A stretch of DNA of 64,000 nt from Alopecurus myosuroides (Eukaryota; Streptophyta; Magnoliopsida; Poales; Poaceae). The stretch covers positions 86,935,927 to 86,999,926 of the forward strand of contig CM054058.1 of assembly GCA_028641055.1 (NCBI GenBank). Reading direction: 5' to 3'. Made by a program: the position numbers and the translations under genes. The notes beneath the pieces are model-generated. The model did not search any database. It saw only the letters and a list, made by a program, of their open reading frames with translations, and was not told where the DNA came from. This document shows, piece after piece, positions 45,114-58,100 of this stretch; the stretch's first letter is position 1, and each line of letters opens with the position of its first letter.

Positions 45114-47498
45114 TCAACAGGACCAACATATAGCTCCCACGGGGTTGCTACGAGTAGTGTCGTCCCTAATGACAATACCACTCGAAGCAACACTCTTCTT
45201 TGCTTGTGCGGGCTTGTCCTTGTTCTTGCTCTCCTTCTTCTTGCTCTTATTCTTGGCAACATAGCCAAGACCTTGCTTGCCAACTTTTTTCCTAGGAGCA
45301 CTCACTTGTGGTCTAGAAGCAACCACTTGTGGGCTAGAGGCCACAACCTTCTCAACTTGAGAACTCTTTCCCTTGAGTCTTGCTAGCTCATCCTTCAAAC
45401 TAGCATTTTCTTCAATAACATTTGCATGATCACAAGAAGAAGTAGAGGTGCTAGGGGTGTTGAATTAACTAAGTTGAGTTTGAAGTTGTTCACGCAACTC
45501 TCTAAGGGTAGAGTGTTCACTCTCTAAGGCCTTGTGAGACTTGTTGAGGGTCTCAAACTCCCCGGTTAGTTTAGCATGACCAACCCCAAACTCAACCTTA
45601 TCCTTTTTATCCTTTTTTATATTTAGCAATAGAAAGGTCACATTCTTTAATGATATTAGCAACAAGTTCATTATGTGACTTTCAATAGATTCTAGTTTCT
45701 CTTCAAGAGAAACTCGACCCTCGTGCTCTTCCTCAAGGGTCATAGAGAGAGATGCATTTTCATCTGCATCTCTTCTTTCAATCTCACCTTTCTTCTCAAG
45801 AGCTTCATGGGCCTCTCCCAATTGGCTCATGAGGAGCTCAAAGTACTTCTTGGTATCACCTTGCATGTTAGTCACAAAGAGTTCCAAAGAGGCAATTTCA
45901 TCTTCTATACTATGACTAGCAACACTATTCACGTCATTAGTAGTCTTAGGAAGGGTAGAAGATGCTACCTCTGAGGCCTTAGCCATGAAGCACTTGGCAT
46001 TGGGTTTAGGAATATTCTCATTGGGAGATTAATAGAGTGATGAAGATTATGGAGTTGTGGAAATAGCAAGAGCGGCCACTTCACTTGTGGGTTCTTCTTC
46101 TTCATCACTTTCGGAATCATACTCCTCTTGAGTCACTAGCAAATACTTGGTGGGAGACTTCTTGTTGAAGGGTTTCCTCTTCAAATGAGGCTTCTTGTAC
46201 TCAACCTTGGACTTGTCCTTGCGAATGAGTTTGCCACCATGATGTTCCCTCTTCTCAAAGGGGCACTACGCAATGAAATGATGATTGTCTTCATAATTGA
46301 AACAAGACCTCACTATTTGAGTCCCTTCATTGGCATAGCGATACTTGGTCTTTCCCTCCACATATGCCTTGGCCTCGGATGGATTCTTCCAAAACTTTTC
46401 ACGGTAAGAGCAATGACATCTTTGAGCACAAGGTCATATTTTTTATCGTTCAACAGGGCCAAGTCCTCAAAGCAAGCTTCTTGACAATCAATCTCCCTTG
46501 ACACTACCTTGGCCTTCAATGCAACCGATGCTCCTTTGTGCATTCCTAGGGATCTAGAACGGTTGTCAAGAGCATTTTTGGTTTGCACTTGATAGGAGCA
46601 CGTTTCTTGCATCACTTGGGTTGAGTTCAAGGAAGCAAATTCATGTCTTCCTTGAATGCTCTTCAAGTCCGTGGGCTCAAAAGGCATAAGAGCAATTATG
46701 TACTTCCTCTTGATCCATGCATCATCAATATACTTGGCACCAACATTATTGAATGCGGTGGCAAGAGTCTTGAGCCTTTGGTACATGTCTTAATAGTTCT
46801 CACCATCATGCATATAGAATTCTTCGGCCTCATTGCTCAAGGCATCATACCTATTCCTTTGCATACTTTCATTTCCCACAAACATGACGACAAGAGTGTC
46901 CCATGTTTCCTTGGCAGTGGAATATTTTTGAAGATGAGGCATGTGGTTTGGACCCACGACTTGTTGAATAATGGACAAGGCGGTGTAGTTGAGTTGACAA
47001 TCTACGGATTCTCTTCTTGTCAAGTTCTTGGGGTCATGTGGCTTGTATCCATCTTGAGTGACCCTCCAAAGTTCAATACGAGAAGAGTTAAAGTGATTTT
47101 CCATGTAATATTGCCACTCACCAAAAGAATGTGGATCAATTTTAGGAGGTTCTGCTCTAGGAATTATATGAAGATGTGGGATGGGAGGATTGGGAGAATA
47201 GAGTCCTTAGAAAAAGTGGTATCCTCCCTTTTCTTCCGTACCCTTATCAGTGGAGTTCTTAGCGGAAGCATCTTTAAGTGTAACACCATTTGTCCCATTC
47301 TTGGCACCCTCCGGATCTTCATCCGAAGGAGATGAAGTGGCGGTCTCCGGTTCCTTAGCTTTCTTGAATTGCAACATGAGTGTTCCCAACTCATCTATTT
47401 TTCTCTCCATGGATAAGGACAAGGATTTTTTTTAACTCCTTGAGATCATCCATAGAGACATGCACCATGGAGCCGACGACATCCGGATCATCGGCCAT
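45114..47498 (-). pseudogene. gag of element D (broken)
   Basis: The start ATG at 47498 (MADDPDVVGSMVHVSM) is followed by a shift at a run of A near 47430. The segments 47104-46790 and 46786-46313 carry the UBN2-type gag core (AKETWDTLVVMFVGNE, ALDNRSRSL). The zinc knuckle near 46270-46310 reads CFNYEDNHHFIA, then a stop, then CP, so one Cys is replaced by Tyr and the motif is interrupted. Positions 45986-45465 form a long coiled coil (MTLEEEHEGRVSLEEKLES), typical of SIRE gag proteins, and 45398-45114 is Lys-rich. Confidence 0.85.
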
Positions 47499-47533
47499 AC
47501 TAAACTCTTAGGCGGTTAAGCCCGATAAAACAG

Positions 47534-47550
47534 CCGAGCCTCTGATACCA
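47534..47550 (-). other. Primer binding site of element D (initiator tRNA-Met)
   Basis: The minus strand reads TGGTATCAGAGGCTCGG, two bases after the LTR end. The first 11 bases match the complement of plant initiator tRNA-Met, the usual Copia primer. Confidence 0.85.
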
Positions 47551-47552
47551 AT

Positions 47553-48929
47553 TGAACGGGTAGTATAGGCACCTAGAGGGGGGTGAATAGGTGCTACGAC
47601 CAATTTTAATTTGTCTTCAAGATTAGGTTTGACACAAAGGTAAATTCTCTAGATAATGCACCTAAGGTGAATTTATCTATATGACAAGAACAACAATAAA
47701 TACAATAAAGTAAGTTAAAGGAAACAAAACGAGATAACCGAAGTTGGAAGCACGCAGAGAAACGATGTATTCCCGAGTTCCTCCTTGTTAAGGGAGTACG
47801 TCTTGTTTGAGGGGTGTGAGTTTCTCCGTGAAGGCCTACGTAACGCCACAAAGGCCTCACCCTATTCTCCTATGAACTCCTCCTCAAAGGCCTAGTTCAC
47901 CTTCCACTATTGGTCCCTTTGGAGGCCGGAATTGAGTCCTTTACAAACAAGTTTGGGAACACACCGACAAACAAATTGGGGGCTCCCAAGAATCACAAGA
48001 ATCACCAAGAAAGACAAGATGTCTAGGTTCTCCACAAGAGCAAACCCTAGACTAGTTCCCCTCAAGCAAATGAGTGGGGAAATGAAATCTGGTTGGTGAA
48101 GACGTAGATAAGGGCATTCTCCTTCAATCCTCCGAAGATCAACACTTTTGGGTGGAGGGATTGGGAGATCTAGCAAGGTGGGTGAGCTCTAGCAATAGTG
48201 AGATCTATTTTGGACGAGCTGACTTAAGGTAGGTGGGGGAGAGGGGGTATTTATACCCCTTATAACTTGTAGAGCCGTTGGAGACTTTTGTGCCAAAGTC
48301 ACACCGGAGACTCCGGTCTGAGAAATGCGCCAGTCTTCATACCGGAGACTCCGGACAGAATCTGGTCTGTCTCTGGTGTGGTTCCAGCGGGTGACACCAC
48401 ACATCCAGCACTGCTATCTTCTCGAGAATCCACCAGTCCGCAGACTCCGGTGCTCCTCACGGGAGACTCCGGTGTAAACTTGCTTGTGTCTTCACTTCTT
48501 CATGCAGACACTATCTGTGGTTCAATGAGAAGCCCTTGTGCATGTAGGTTCAGAGATTCCGGTGTATCTCCAGTAAGTCTCGGGACTGCGTCCAGCGGGT
48601 GACACCAAGAGTGCAGCATGGTTCCTTCTCAGCAAAACATATTTCCGATAAGTCTCCGGAGTGAGGACAGCGGGTGACACCAGGCTCACATCACGGATTT
48701 ATTCCACGAGAAGGCTTCATACCGGAGACTCCGGTCTGGGAGACCGGAGACTCTGGCCTGGAATGGAATTCCAGCAGAAATACTATGTTTGATCTTTGAC
48801 CTTTTTTATACTCATTACCACCATACCAAATATGATTACTAGACCCTGAAAAACATCAACACACTTGAGGATACGTGTGTTCTTAAGAAACATCCAAAAC
48901 AAGATGATTTAAGTGTGTTTGCACTTTCA
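47553..48929 (-). repeat. 5' LTR of element D (1377 bp)
   Basis: On the plus strand it runs TGAACGGGTAGTATAGG to TTTGCACTTTCA. A minus-strand TATA box (TATAAATA) lies at 48248-48255. The segment 48300-48765 is dense in CCGGAGACTCCGG palindromes. It is complete, so it shows the sequence of the left LTR before element C entered. Confidence 0.95.
48300..48765. repeat. Palindromic CCGGAGACTCCGG array in the 5' LTR of element D
   Basis: At least eight copies or one-base variants of the odd palindrome CCGGAGACTCCGG occur, for example at 48305, 48342, 48723 and 48744. The left LTR has the matching cluster at 24711-24800 and 38006-38240. Confidence 0.85.
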
Positions 48930-48934
48930 CAGTC
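48930..48934. other. Target-site duplication of element D, right copy (CAGTC)
   Basis: CAGTC directly follows the D LTR and matches 23949-23953. Confidence 0.95.
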
Positions 48935-49321
48935 TTCTGATCCACACATGGACCGACCCCGAAGACTTGTCTTGCGGGTCAATAAGGAAATTAGGAAACC
49001 AACTGTGTAAGAATCTGAAGTAGTACACGAAATCCTGAGACCTGGCCTCCTATGTAAATGTCGGGAGGGGGTCATAGAGGTATCATCGAATCCATAGAGA
49101 GAAACAAAGAGAGAAGAGAGAATACGCCGAAACACCAATGTAACCGAGGTCTTACTTGCCGTAATAAATAGGCAAGCAGGAAGTTTTACCTCCCCAAAGG
49201 GCCCTAAACCTAGGTAATTCGTGTCCCCGAGTCATGACAACCCTAGTAGTCCACCAACGCTCACCCCCTTACGAAAGCATATCATAACAAGTATGGTATA
49301 TGCCGTGGTACCCCCACAACA
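48935..49321 (+). repeat. LTR of element E, right piece
   Basis: It ends CCCCACAACA just before a PBS. With 23850-23953 it makes an LTR of about 491 bp. CTTACTTGCCGTAATAAATAGG at about 49153-49174 lies in the promoter/transcript-start zone. Confidence 0.75.
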
Positions 49322-49323
49322 TT

Positions 49324-49341
49324 TGGCGCCGTCTCTGGGAA
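49324..49341 (+). other. Primer binding site of element E (tRNA-Asp-like)
   Basis: TGGCGCCGTCTCTGGGAA. The first nine bases and the GGGA match the complement of plant tRNA-Asp; the middle differs. Confidence 0.6.
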
Positions 49342-49405
49342 TCTAGGGCGGTGGATTTGTGGCTTATTCAACATTAACCACAAGTAACAACTCGGCGACC
49401 AGGAT

Positions 49406-50322
49406 ATGGATCCAATCAAATCTAGATCCCTCTACTTCACCGAGCACTCGCCGGTATTACGCTCGGCTTTATACCCCATTGACAGAAGCATTAACATGAG
49501 GTTTGCTGATCTGAACTTCCGCCTTACTCGCGCGGGCGTTTTGCGCCTCAAAGATTTGGCACGCCCAGCCAATTTGGCGGTCACCGCATCATCATCATTG
49601 GGATACAAAGCCGAGGCCGGATCGGAACCCGACTAGAAGATCACCGTGCACTCTTATCTCGACCACTTCTTCTGGAAGGTGCACCACACGAGATCTTCAG
49701 GAAGCAAAAGCTCGGGCACCCCGAGTCCCCTGCTACCTCCGCGGGTCTATACCGTTATCCAACACCAGAGTAGAGGAAGACGGAGAAGATGATTCCGAGG
49801 AGGAGGAAGAGAAGAAGGAGGACGAAAAAGATGATGGAGATGAGGGCGGGGACGCAACTACCCGCAATGGGGGCACAGCAGACCAAGAAGTTTAATCGGC
49901 CCCTGAGTCATTCGCAAAGAATAAATCGCAGCCCAAGAAATCCCACCCGCGCACTCTGATCCTCGTAAAATGTCGCAAAACAGATGAGGGATGCAGCCAA
50001 ATGCCTGATCGACCAAGGGAAGGGATTACCTCAGGGCGCTATGAAGGAGGAAATATATGCATACCGCTACGCCCTGAGCTGATAAAAGAAGAGCCTTTCG
50101 AAACTACAGAAAGACCTAAATTCTCTCTTGGGAACCACATGCGGTGCTAAGAGATGCAGCAGGGTCGTAGACGACCCGCAAGAAAATCACCGCTCCGACG
50201 CGATCGAGACCCCTAACGAGTCGGTACAGGGAGCGACCAAAGGCCTAACCTTGAGATGGATAACGCCCCAGAGTACATGGCGCCAAGAACGCCCGAGGAC
50301 CGCCTCCAGCAAGAGACCATGT
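49406..50322 (+). pseudogene. gag remnant of Gypsy element E
   Basis: A frame from ATG 49406 reads MDPIKSRSLYFTEHSPVLRS for 76 codons. It then meets a stop, followed by an acidic Glu/Asp/Lys-rich stretch (about 49770-49890) in broken frames. The opening resembles gag starts of grass Gypsy elements. The sequence is cut at 50323 by the CACTA terminus. The rest of the element is not in the window. Confidence 0.55.
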
Positions 50323-50600
50323 CACTACCAAATTCTGCGCGATCCGGAACATTTTGAGCGGCACGTTTTGATAGCGTTTCCGTCGCGAATGGCTGAAAAG
50401 TGGAGTTTGCTCTCGACGTATTGGTTTGGTCCGTCGCAGACTGGTTTTGCCCGAATTTTTGCTAGTTTTACGTCGCGGATTTTCGTCTCCGGCCTAGTAG
50501 CCCACTAAGAGCCCAGTTGCCTTCGACGAAACTTGCCTGGTCACGTAGAACGTCGCGAATTTTTCTTGGGGCAACACATCCTGCCCTGTTTGACTGCTTT
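50323..50600. repeat. Subterminal repeat region of element F
   Basis: CGTCGCGAATGGCTG, CCGTCGCAGAC, ACGTCGCGGATTTT and CGTCGCGAATTTTT occur after the CACTA end. A separate direct repeat of GTGGGACCCAATTT-GCCGTTG lies at 50657 and 50683. Confidence 0.55.
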
Positions 50601-51398
50601 GACTGGCTACGACCACGCGCTTGGTGCCTGGCCCCACCTTCAGGCCGTGTGCACCGTGGGACCCAATTTAGCCGTTGGTACTGTGGGACCCAATTTGGCC
50701 GTTGACACAGCTGAACATACCAATTAAATAACTGGACCACACTACAGCAAAGCCACTGCCGTCAATCCTCCGCCGCCGCTGCCGTAAATCCTCCGCAGTT
50801 ACCACACCGCTGCCGCTGACGAGGGCGTGCAGCTAAATTTCCCTCTTCTCTTTCTCCCTTGGTGATTCTAGGGTTCTTCCCTGTCTCCCCTGTCTCACAT
50901 GGCGTGAAAGCATGGCCGCTAGCGGCGAGAGTTCGTGCTTGTCGCACGAAGGGGGGGTTTCCCCCTCGCCGCCGCAAACCTATCCCATACACTCCGGTGG
51001 CCTTGGACCACTCCAATGAAACAAAATGTCTGTGCAGTTCCAAGAAGGCCATGTGGATTTCTTGGACCGACCATAATCTAGGCCAGAGATTCCTGAAATG
51101 CCAAAGGCGCTTGGTGAAAATTCGTGCTTTAGTTTCAGTTTGGTTGCAAGATTTTTCTTTTGGTTAAATTTTATCTTATTTTGGTTGCAGAAGTATGGCA
51201 TTCGTTATGGTTGTGGAAAGTTCTCATGGCATGACCCGGAATGGACATAATTCCAAGAACAGGTGGTTCTTTTTTTTTGACACCAATACTGTGGGGGAAT
51301 CGCCCACAGCCCCCCATTTATAAATAAAAGAGAATAAAGTTATTTACAATATGTACACTATATACAAGGTAATCAAGGGAGTGAAACAATCCATGATG

Positions 51399-54300
51399 TT
51401 AAAAAATAGAGATATCTCTCTTCGCCCTATACTTAAACATGGTGACCTCGTGAACAAACAGGGCCTTCCAACCCCTAAAACTGGGTCTGATGTTATTAAA
51501 AATCCAACCATTTCTCTGTTTCCAAATGCCCCAACAGGCTAAGATGACTATCTCCTGAAAACAAGGACCAGAGAAATGCTTCTTGGTAAACCTGAGTGTA
51601 TTATTTGTAGATCCTGGTATCCAAGGAATTTGCAGGTAGTTACAATTAAAAACTAGATGCCTCCAGTCCTCATCTTCATGAGCAGAACAGAGAACACACT
51701 CAGAAAAATCACTAACATTCCAGTGTCTTCGAATCAACATTTCTCTGGTGTTAATTCTATCATGCAGCAATAACCAGGCAAAAAAATTATGTTTAGACTG
51801 ACATTTTCTCTTCCAAATCCAATAGGATATCACATCACCAAGAATTTGAGTAAAATTATGTTTATAAACAGAGCTTTGAGAGAACTTAGCAGGTGAAATA
51901 GAACTTCTCCATTGATCTTTCCCAATTGACTGGAGATTGAAATTCTGTATCATTTTTCTCAAGACCATTAGCTCATCATTTTCTTGGGTAGTCAATGGGA
52001 GGAAGAAATTCTGCAGACAATCAGTGGGCAAGAAAAACTCATGGACAGACTGGAGCTTATCTTTAGCCAAAGAGAATAATCTTGGAAAAGTTATCTTAAG
52101 AAGTTGAGGCTGCCACTTATCTTCCCAAAAAAGGAAAGTGAAACCATTTCCAACAAAACATGTAGTTATCTTTCTATAGTCATCAGATAAGGCAAGAATG
52201 TTTTTCCACCAAAAGGAACCTGACCCCACCATAGCATGACGAACAGACTGATGATAATATGCATCAGTAATGAGTTGAACCCATGGGATTTGTTCCTGGT
52301 TATAAAATTTATGCAGATGTTTCAGTAATAGAGCAGAATTTTGTAATTTCAAATTCAAAACCCCAAGTCCTCCCTTCTTCTTAGGCTTACACACCATAGA
52401 CCAAGATGCAAGAGAATTAGCTTCATCTTTTCCTTTTTTGCTCCACACACAATGTCTCCTTGCTCTATCAATTCCCTCAATAACACCAGTAGGAATAATC
52501 AAAGAGATCATGTAATAAGTTGGTAAAGAGGAAATAACATAATTCACCAGTACCAACCTATCACCATAAGAAAGGAAAGAAGATGTGGTACATAATCTTC
52601 TTTCAACTCTATCAATAAGAGGAGAAAAATCTTTGATAGTGGGTCTAGTAGTGCCCATGGGCAAACCTAGATAAGTGAAAGGCATAGACCCAAGTTGACA
52701 CTGGAAAAAATCTGCCAGAGCAATGGCTTCCTCAGAATCAAGGTTTATAGGAATCATTGAAGATTTGTGGAAATTAACTTTCAATCCTGTGAAAGCAGCA
52801 TATGTCTGCAAAATTCCTTTCAACACACTCAATTCTTTTTTACAGGCTGTCATGACAACTATGGTATCATCAGCATATTGTATAATAGGAAAAATCTTTT
52901 CTGACTGGAATAGGAGAAGAAATCAAACCATCATTGTATGCTTTATTGACCAGGCTTTGCAATAAATCAGCACCTTCAACAAATAGAAGAGGGGAAAGTG
53001 GATCCCCCTGTCTAACCCCTCTTTTGCAGAGAAATTTCTTGCCAGGAATCCCATTAAGGAGCATAGAGGAAGAACCAGAAGCTAGTATTTCCTTGACCCA
53101 AAGAATTAATAATTCTGGAAATCCCTTAGCTCTCAAAACTTGTATAATAGCATCATGATCCAGGGTATCAAAAGCTTTCTCAAAATCAATTTTGAGGACC
53201 ACAATTTTCTTTTTGGATTGCTGGCATTGAAACAAGAATTCAAAGGACCATGCAAGACAATTCTGAATAGTTCTACCCTTTATGAAACCATATTGATTTT
53301 CATGAATAGTGTCACAAATAATGTTCCGCATTCTATTAGCAATCAGCTTGGTAACAAATTTCAGGAAAGTATTAGTCAAGGATATTGTTCTGAAATCATT
53401 AACTGTCTGGGGGGAGTTATTCTTTGGGATGAGTGTGATGTATGAATCATTTATACTCTGCAAGGAGAGATGCCCTGAATGAAAATCATTGCATAATTGA
53501 GAGAAGTCATGTTTTGAAATATCCCAACATTTCTTCACAAATAGGCCATTGAAACCATCAGGTCCTGGTGCTCTATCAGTTTTGAGAGACTTCATGACAC
53601 CAACAATTTCCTCAGAGCTGAACGGAACAATAAGACACTCCAAATTGGCAGTAGGTTTTATATAATTTGAAAGAGAAAAGTACTGTGTAGTGGTAATGTA
53701 AACACCCATTCTATTCTTGAAACCAGCCCAGAATGCAGCAGCCTTATGATGATGGTCAATCATGGAGATCCCTTCCTCATTTTTAATCTCAGCAATAGTA
53801 TTAAATCTATATCTTTCAGTAGCTTTGGCATGAAAGAATTTAGTATTCTCACCACCTAGTTGCACCCATCTGATGGTACATCTATTTTTCCAATAAGCAG
53901 ACTGTGAAAGGAGTAGCTTATTAAGGTGGATTTTGACAATATTTCTAAAATTGAATTCAGGACTGCTTAAACTTCTTTCCTCTTCCAAATTATCCAAGAT
54001 CAGTATCACCTTGTTACATTTGGTAATCAAAACCTTTATATTGGAAAGATTCCTACCCCACCTTTTGAGCTCATGCCTGATATTTTTAAGTTTTGCAGTA
54101 ATTGTGGCAACAATATTATTTCTCTTCACTAGCCATTTCCAAACTCTATCAATAAGATCCATGAAGCCTATCTGATGGATCAAATGGTTTTCAAACCTGA
54201 ATAACTGAGCTTTTGGAATGGTAGTTGAGATGGAGATGACACAAGGAACATGGTCAGAAGTGGACTTAGCAAGTGGCATAACCATAGTATTTGGGTAATT

Positions 54301-54969
54301 TAGTGTCCACCATGTGCTTGTAAAAAACCAATTTAGCTGCTCAAGAAGGGGCTGGTCTTGCATATTGGACCAAGTAAAAGATCTACCTTCTAAAGGGAGC
54401 TCAATTAGTCCAAGGTGACTAATAATTTCATTAAAAATAAAAATCTCATTCATGTCAGCTCCAGGTTTATTTCTATTATCCACAGATCTTATAAAATTGA
54501 AATCTCCCACCAGTAGCCAATTTTCATGAGGGGGAATTATCAGACCATTGGACAAAGATGTCCCTGTCTAAACCTCTACAAGGGCCATAAACAGTGACCA
54601 GAGTCCAAGAGGTAAGATTGTGCTTAGAGGTAAAACACAATTTAATTGCAGATTTATGGCATTCAATCAACTCCCCATCAAAAATAGCACTGTTCCAAAG
54701 AACAATAATACCACCTGATGCTCCAAAAGAGGGGGTGAAACCAAATTTATAAAATCTCTTTGGACAAAGGATCTAATGAATCTTTGATCAAAATCTTCAC
54801 ATTTGGTTTCTTGTAAGCAAACAATAGCACACTGGCTTTCGTCAATTTTGTTGTAAACAAGTAGCCTTTTACTTTTGTCATCAAGTCCCCTGACATTCCA
54901 GTCCAACACTTTCCAGTCCAATAATAAATAAGATGTATTATCCATTAAATATAGGGGGAATTGTAGCAT
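51399..54969 (-). pseudogene. LINE ORF2: endonuclease, reverse transcriptase, zf-RVT
   Basis: The endonuclease opens at about 54969 (VLDWNVRGLDDKSKR, CLQETKCEDF) and continues in a shifted frame with VYGPC and [14 protein letters not shown] in 54555-52870 has [49 protein letters not shown] and [15 protein letters not shown] one-base shift at a T-run near 52893 precedes the catalytic YADD (52867-52878). The frame then continues unbroken to 51399 with YLGLPMG and a Cys/His-rich reverse-transcriptase zinc domain (ECVLCSAHEDEDWRHLVFNC). The shifts inactivate it, although the motifs are well kept. Confidence 0.92.
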
Positions 54970-55185
54970 GAATCATGTAACAGTACCAGCCAGTTACAAT
55001 AACAATATGGAACACAGGAAAACATTGAAACATGGGAGCATGACTTGGATAATTCAGTAGTAATTCCTCAAAAGAGCCCAGATTCAAATGTGATATTACA
55101 AAATATAGCTCCCAAGAGATATCCAAAGAGTACATGAGCTTCCATGGACAAAACTCATTAAAACAAAAGAGGCTTCCTAACATTA
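54970..55185. other. ORF1-ORF2 spacer of the LINE
   Basis: About 215 bp without a coding motif, between the acidic end of ORF1 and the endonuclease start. Confidence 0.5.
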
Positions 55186-58100
55186 TTACTTCTTCTTGTC
55201 CTTATCAGTATCCTGGACAACATCAAGCTTGTCCACTGTGAGGTCCTCATCTGCAATCTCCAAGGCCCTTCCAACTTGTTGTAGAACATCAATTGGGGTA
55301 TGTGGAGTTACTAAAGCACTGTCAGTGGCTGGCCTAGCAGATCTTGCCTTCTTCCTGGGCTGTGGATTGTCCTGCATTGCCACAAGTATGAAGCCATTGT
55401 GCAAGGCAGCTTGTCTGGTACTTCTTCTAACAGAGGTTTCCACAGAGGGGGTGTCCACCTTACTCTTCCTTCTCTTCCTTGATATTAGTTCAAGCTGTAG
55501 TAGGAGTAGAAAACTCAATGTTCTGACTTAAGTCATTTGGGAGAGGAGCATAATTATCAGGATAATTCTCAAAACACAATCTTCTAGCAGCTCTCTGGGC
55601 CTTGAAAAACCTTATGTGAGTTGTAAAGTGGAAAATATTCCCTTTGAAAGGAACAGTGGCAGAGGTTATCACAGAGAAAGGACTGGGAGAAAACCCATTT
55701 GGCCTGACAGTTGACAGAAACTATATAGGAACAAATTTCTTCAGAATATTCTCACATTGCATGGAAGGGGGGAGAGCAGGCCCATACATATGTGAATTTT
55801 GCTGCACCCAAGGACAGGCAATATTACTATTAACATGCAGTGGAGCAGAATCATTCTGGACTTGCATCATGTTGACAATAAGCACATTTTGATTAACAGA
55901 ATTGTCAGAGTCAGTGATAACTGTAGAGTTTGATTCCTGCAAAGGAAGGTGATGGTCCCAATCCCCAACTTTCTCAGCCTCCAAATCTTGCCGCTGCATC
56001 TCATCATCATGCTGTTGATGGGGAAATTCTGCCATTGGTTGTAAGTTCCATCCCTGTTCAGGGTATTGAGGCATAACAAAGTGACCTAGGTCCTGGTGCA
56101 GGTGTCCAGGTAGAGGGTGAGGATTTCCATCAAACGGCATCGGATCCTCATCAGGAGGAGAACTTCATCGAATTCAGCAGACAGAATGTAGCATGGAGCA
56201 GTCCATGATTCCCTCACTGCTCCCAATGAACTGAAATTACCAAAAACAATATCCCGAGGCACCAGCTGTGGTGAAATAAAAGTAACAAAGATCATAAGCC
56301 TGTCAAGGATACCATCGAGATGATGCCAGTGGTGAAAACGCCCAAAAGGAGCCACTGCATTTGCTAGATCTTTGTCATTGCGAAAATCAAAAGGAACTCC
56401 TAGAATCATAATCCATCCAGTACAGTCCCGATAGCTGATTTGTGCAATTGCGTACGATTATGATGGTTGACAAAACAAACAAAGACATTCTCCTAAATTT
56501 CATATGGTCCGTTATGTACCAGAGCAGAACGCGCAACAGGACTATGCATCTTAAAAAGACCAGTACCAAAGAGACAAGGTTGTGTATCCTCTACAACACG
56601 CTGCAGGGTTTGCTGAATGTAATCAAGAACCTGCAACCTCCAGAACTGTTCTTCCTCTGGCAACTGCTCTGGTTCAACAATGGCCACGCAGAAAACTTCA
56701 TGAGCACGGGTGGGGGGAACTGCAGGCGTATAGAAGGTGCGAGGAAGTCTCGATGGCGCTCCATCAATGATTTGAAAACCCTGCGGCACCCATCTTGCCG
56801 GATTGAGCTCGAACGTCGCCATGGTTTTTGTTGGAGGAACCGAGGAGGGCTTGGTTAGGACAGGGGAAGGGGTTTGCCGACAGGTGGAGGTGGACTTGCC
56901 AGGGAGAGGGGGGTGGAATTCTGAACGGCCCCAACTGGCTCTTGAGTTCTCTTGGTAGGACACGATGGCAGTTTTTTAGGCACCCAAATAAAGGATGAAT
57001 TCCTTTTACCAAAACAATTTCTTTCAATGTGCCCATAGGAGAAACATTTACGACACCTAATATCATTAGAGCAATTATTTTTGTCGTGTTTCATAGAGAG
57101 GCACCTACCACATTTCTAGAGACGGTAAGCCATGTCATCAATAATTGATTTAAGCCCTTGCTGACTCGTGTCCTCTGGAGGAGAACTATCTGTGTGTTCC
57201 AACCTATCAATGGCTGATAAATTTTGATCTGAGACTTGAGTAGAAGTGAAAGATCCAAAAGTGATATCCAAATTCTTGGTATTGGGATTCGAGTAACCTT
57301 TGCAAGCATCATAACAAATAGAATCTGAGAAAACCAATTTCTTGCTCACTGAATTTGGAGATTTGAGACTAGATCTTGGAACAGGTAATTTTAAAGCATC
57401 CAAGCCAAGTTGGACTTTCTTTTTAGTTGGACTAACCAGAATCCACTCCTTGTTACACTCTTCTTGCCAAGATCTAAATTCACTCTTCCAATGTGGTCCC
57501 CCTCTTCCCCAAAGGTTGAAGGAGCATTTAAATTTAGCACATGAGAATTTCTGTAGCTTATAGATATGAAAATAAACCATCCTATTGGAAACATTAAAAG
57601 AAAAAGTTCTATCATTAACATGAGAAACTTTTAAACTGCCACAAAATCCACCAATTGCAGCCTCCAAAGCAATTGCAACAGAATCTTCTGTTAGACGAAA
57701 ACATGCACGTGCAAAAGAGACCACCATAATAAAATGCCCAGAATAACAAGTTGGATGCACCGTGGATGAAAAGAGTTTATCAATCTCTAGAGAAAACTTG
57801 AGACCATGAGAAAAATCCAGCCCTATTGAGATAGAATCATAAACTGCCGAGGCACAAATATCCTCGGTAGACGTGCAGGACGTGGAATCCACATGAATAA
57901 CCCCATTAACTCTTTGGTGGGTTTCAGATCCAATTAAACCAGGTGGATTCTTCACATTGAATGACTCCTTATCCATCGAGGCACCAATAGGCAGCTCATG
58001 CACATGATCATTAGGGGAAAGCAAGCAATTGCCAACTAGGGCAGTGTGATCCGGGAAGCGTACCTTAAACCCAAGATCAATCCTCTCATCGAGGTTCATG

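Larger units (their letters stand above)
23954..48929 (-). mobile_element. Element D: SIRE/Maximus-like Ty1/Copia retrotransposon carrying nested element C
   Basis: Both ends are defined. The target CAGTC is duplicated at 23949-23953 and 48930-48934, and the LTRs start TGAACGG and end GCACTTTCA. On the minus strand the order is 5' LTR, tRNA-Met PBS, gag, protease, integrase, RT, RNase H, an extra ORF, PPT and 3' LTR, the Copia order. The long gag with coiled coil, the extra 3' ORF, the GGGGGAG PPT and the palindromic LTR motifs all fit Sireviruses. Without C it is about 11.9 kb. Many stops make it inactive. Confidence 0.92.
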
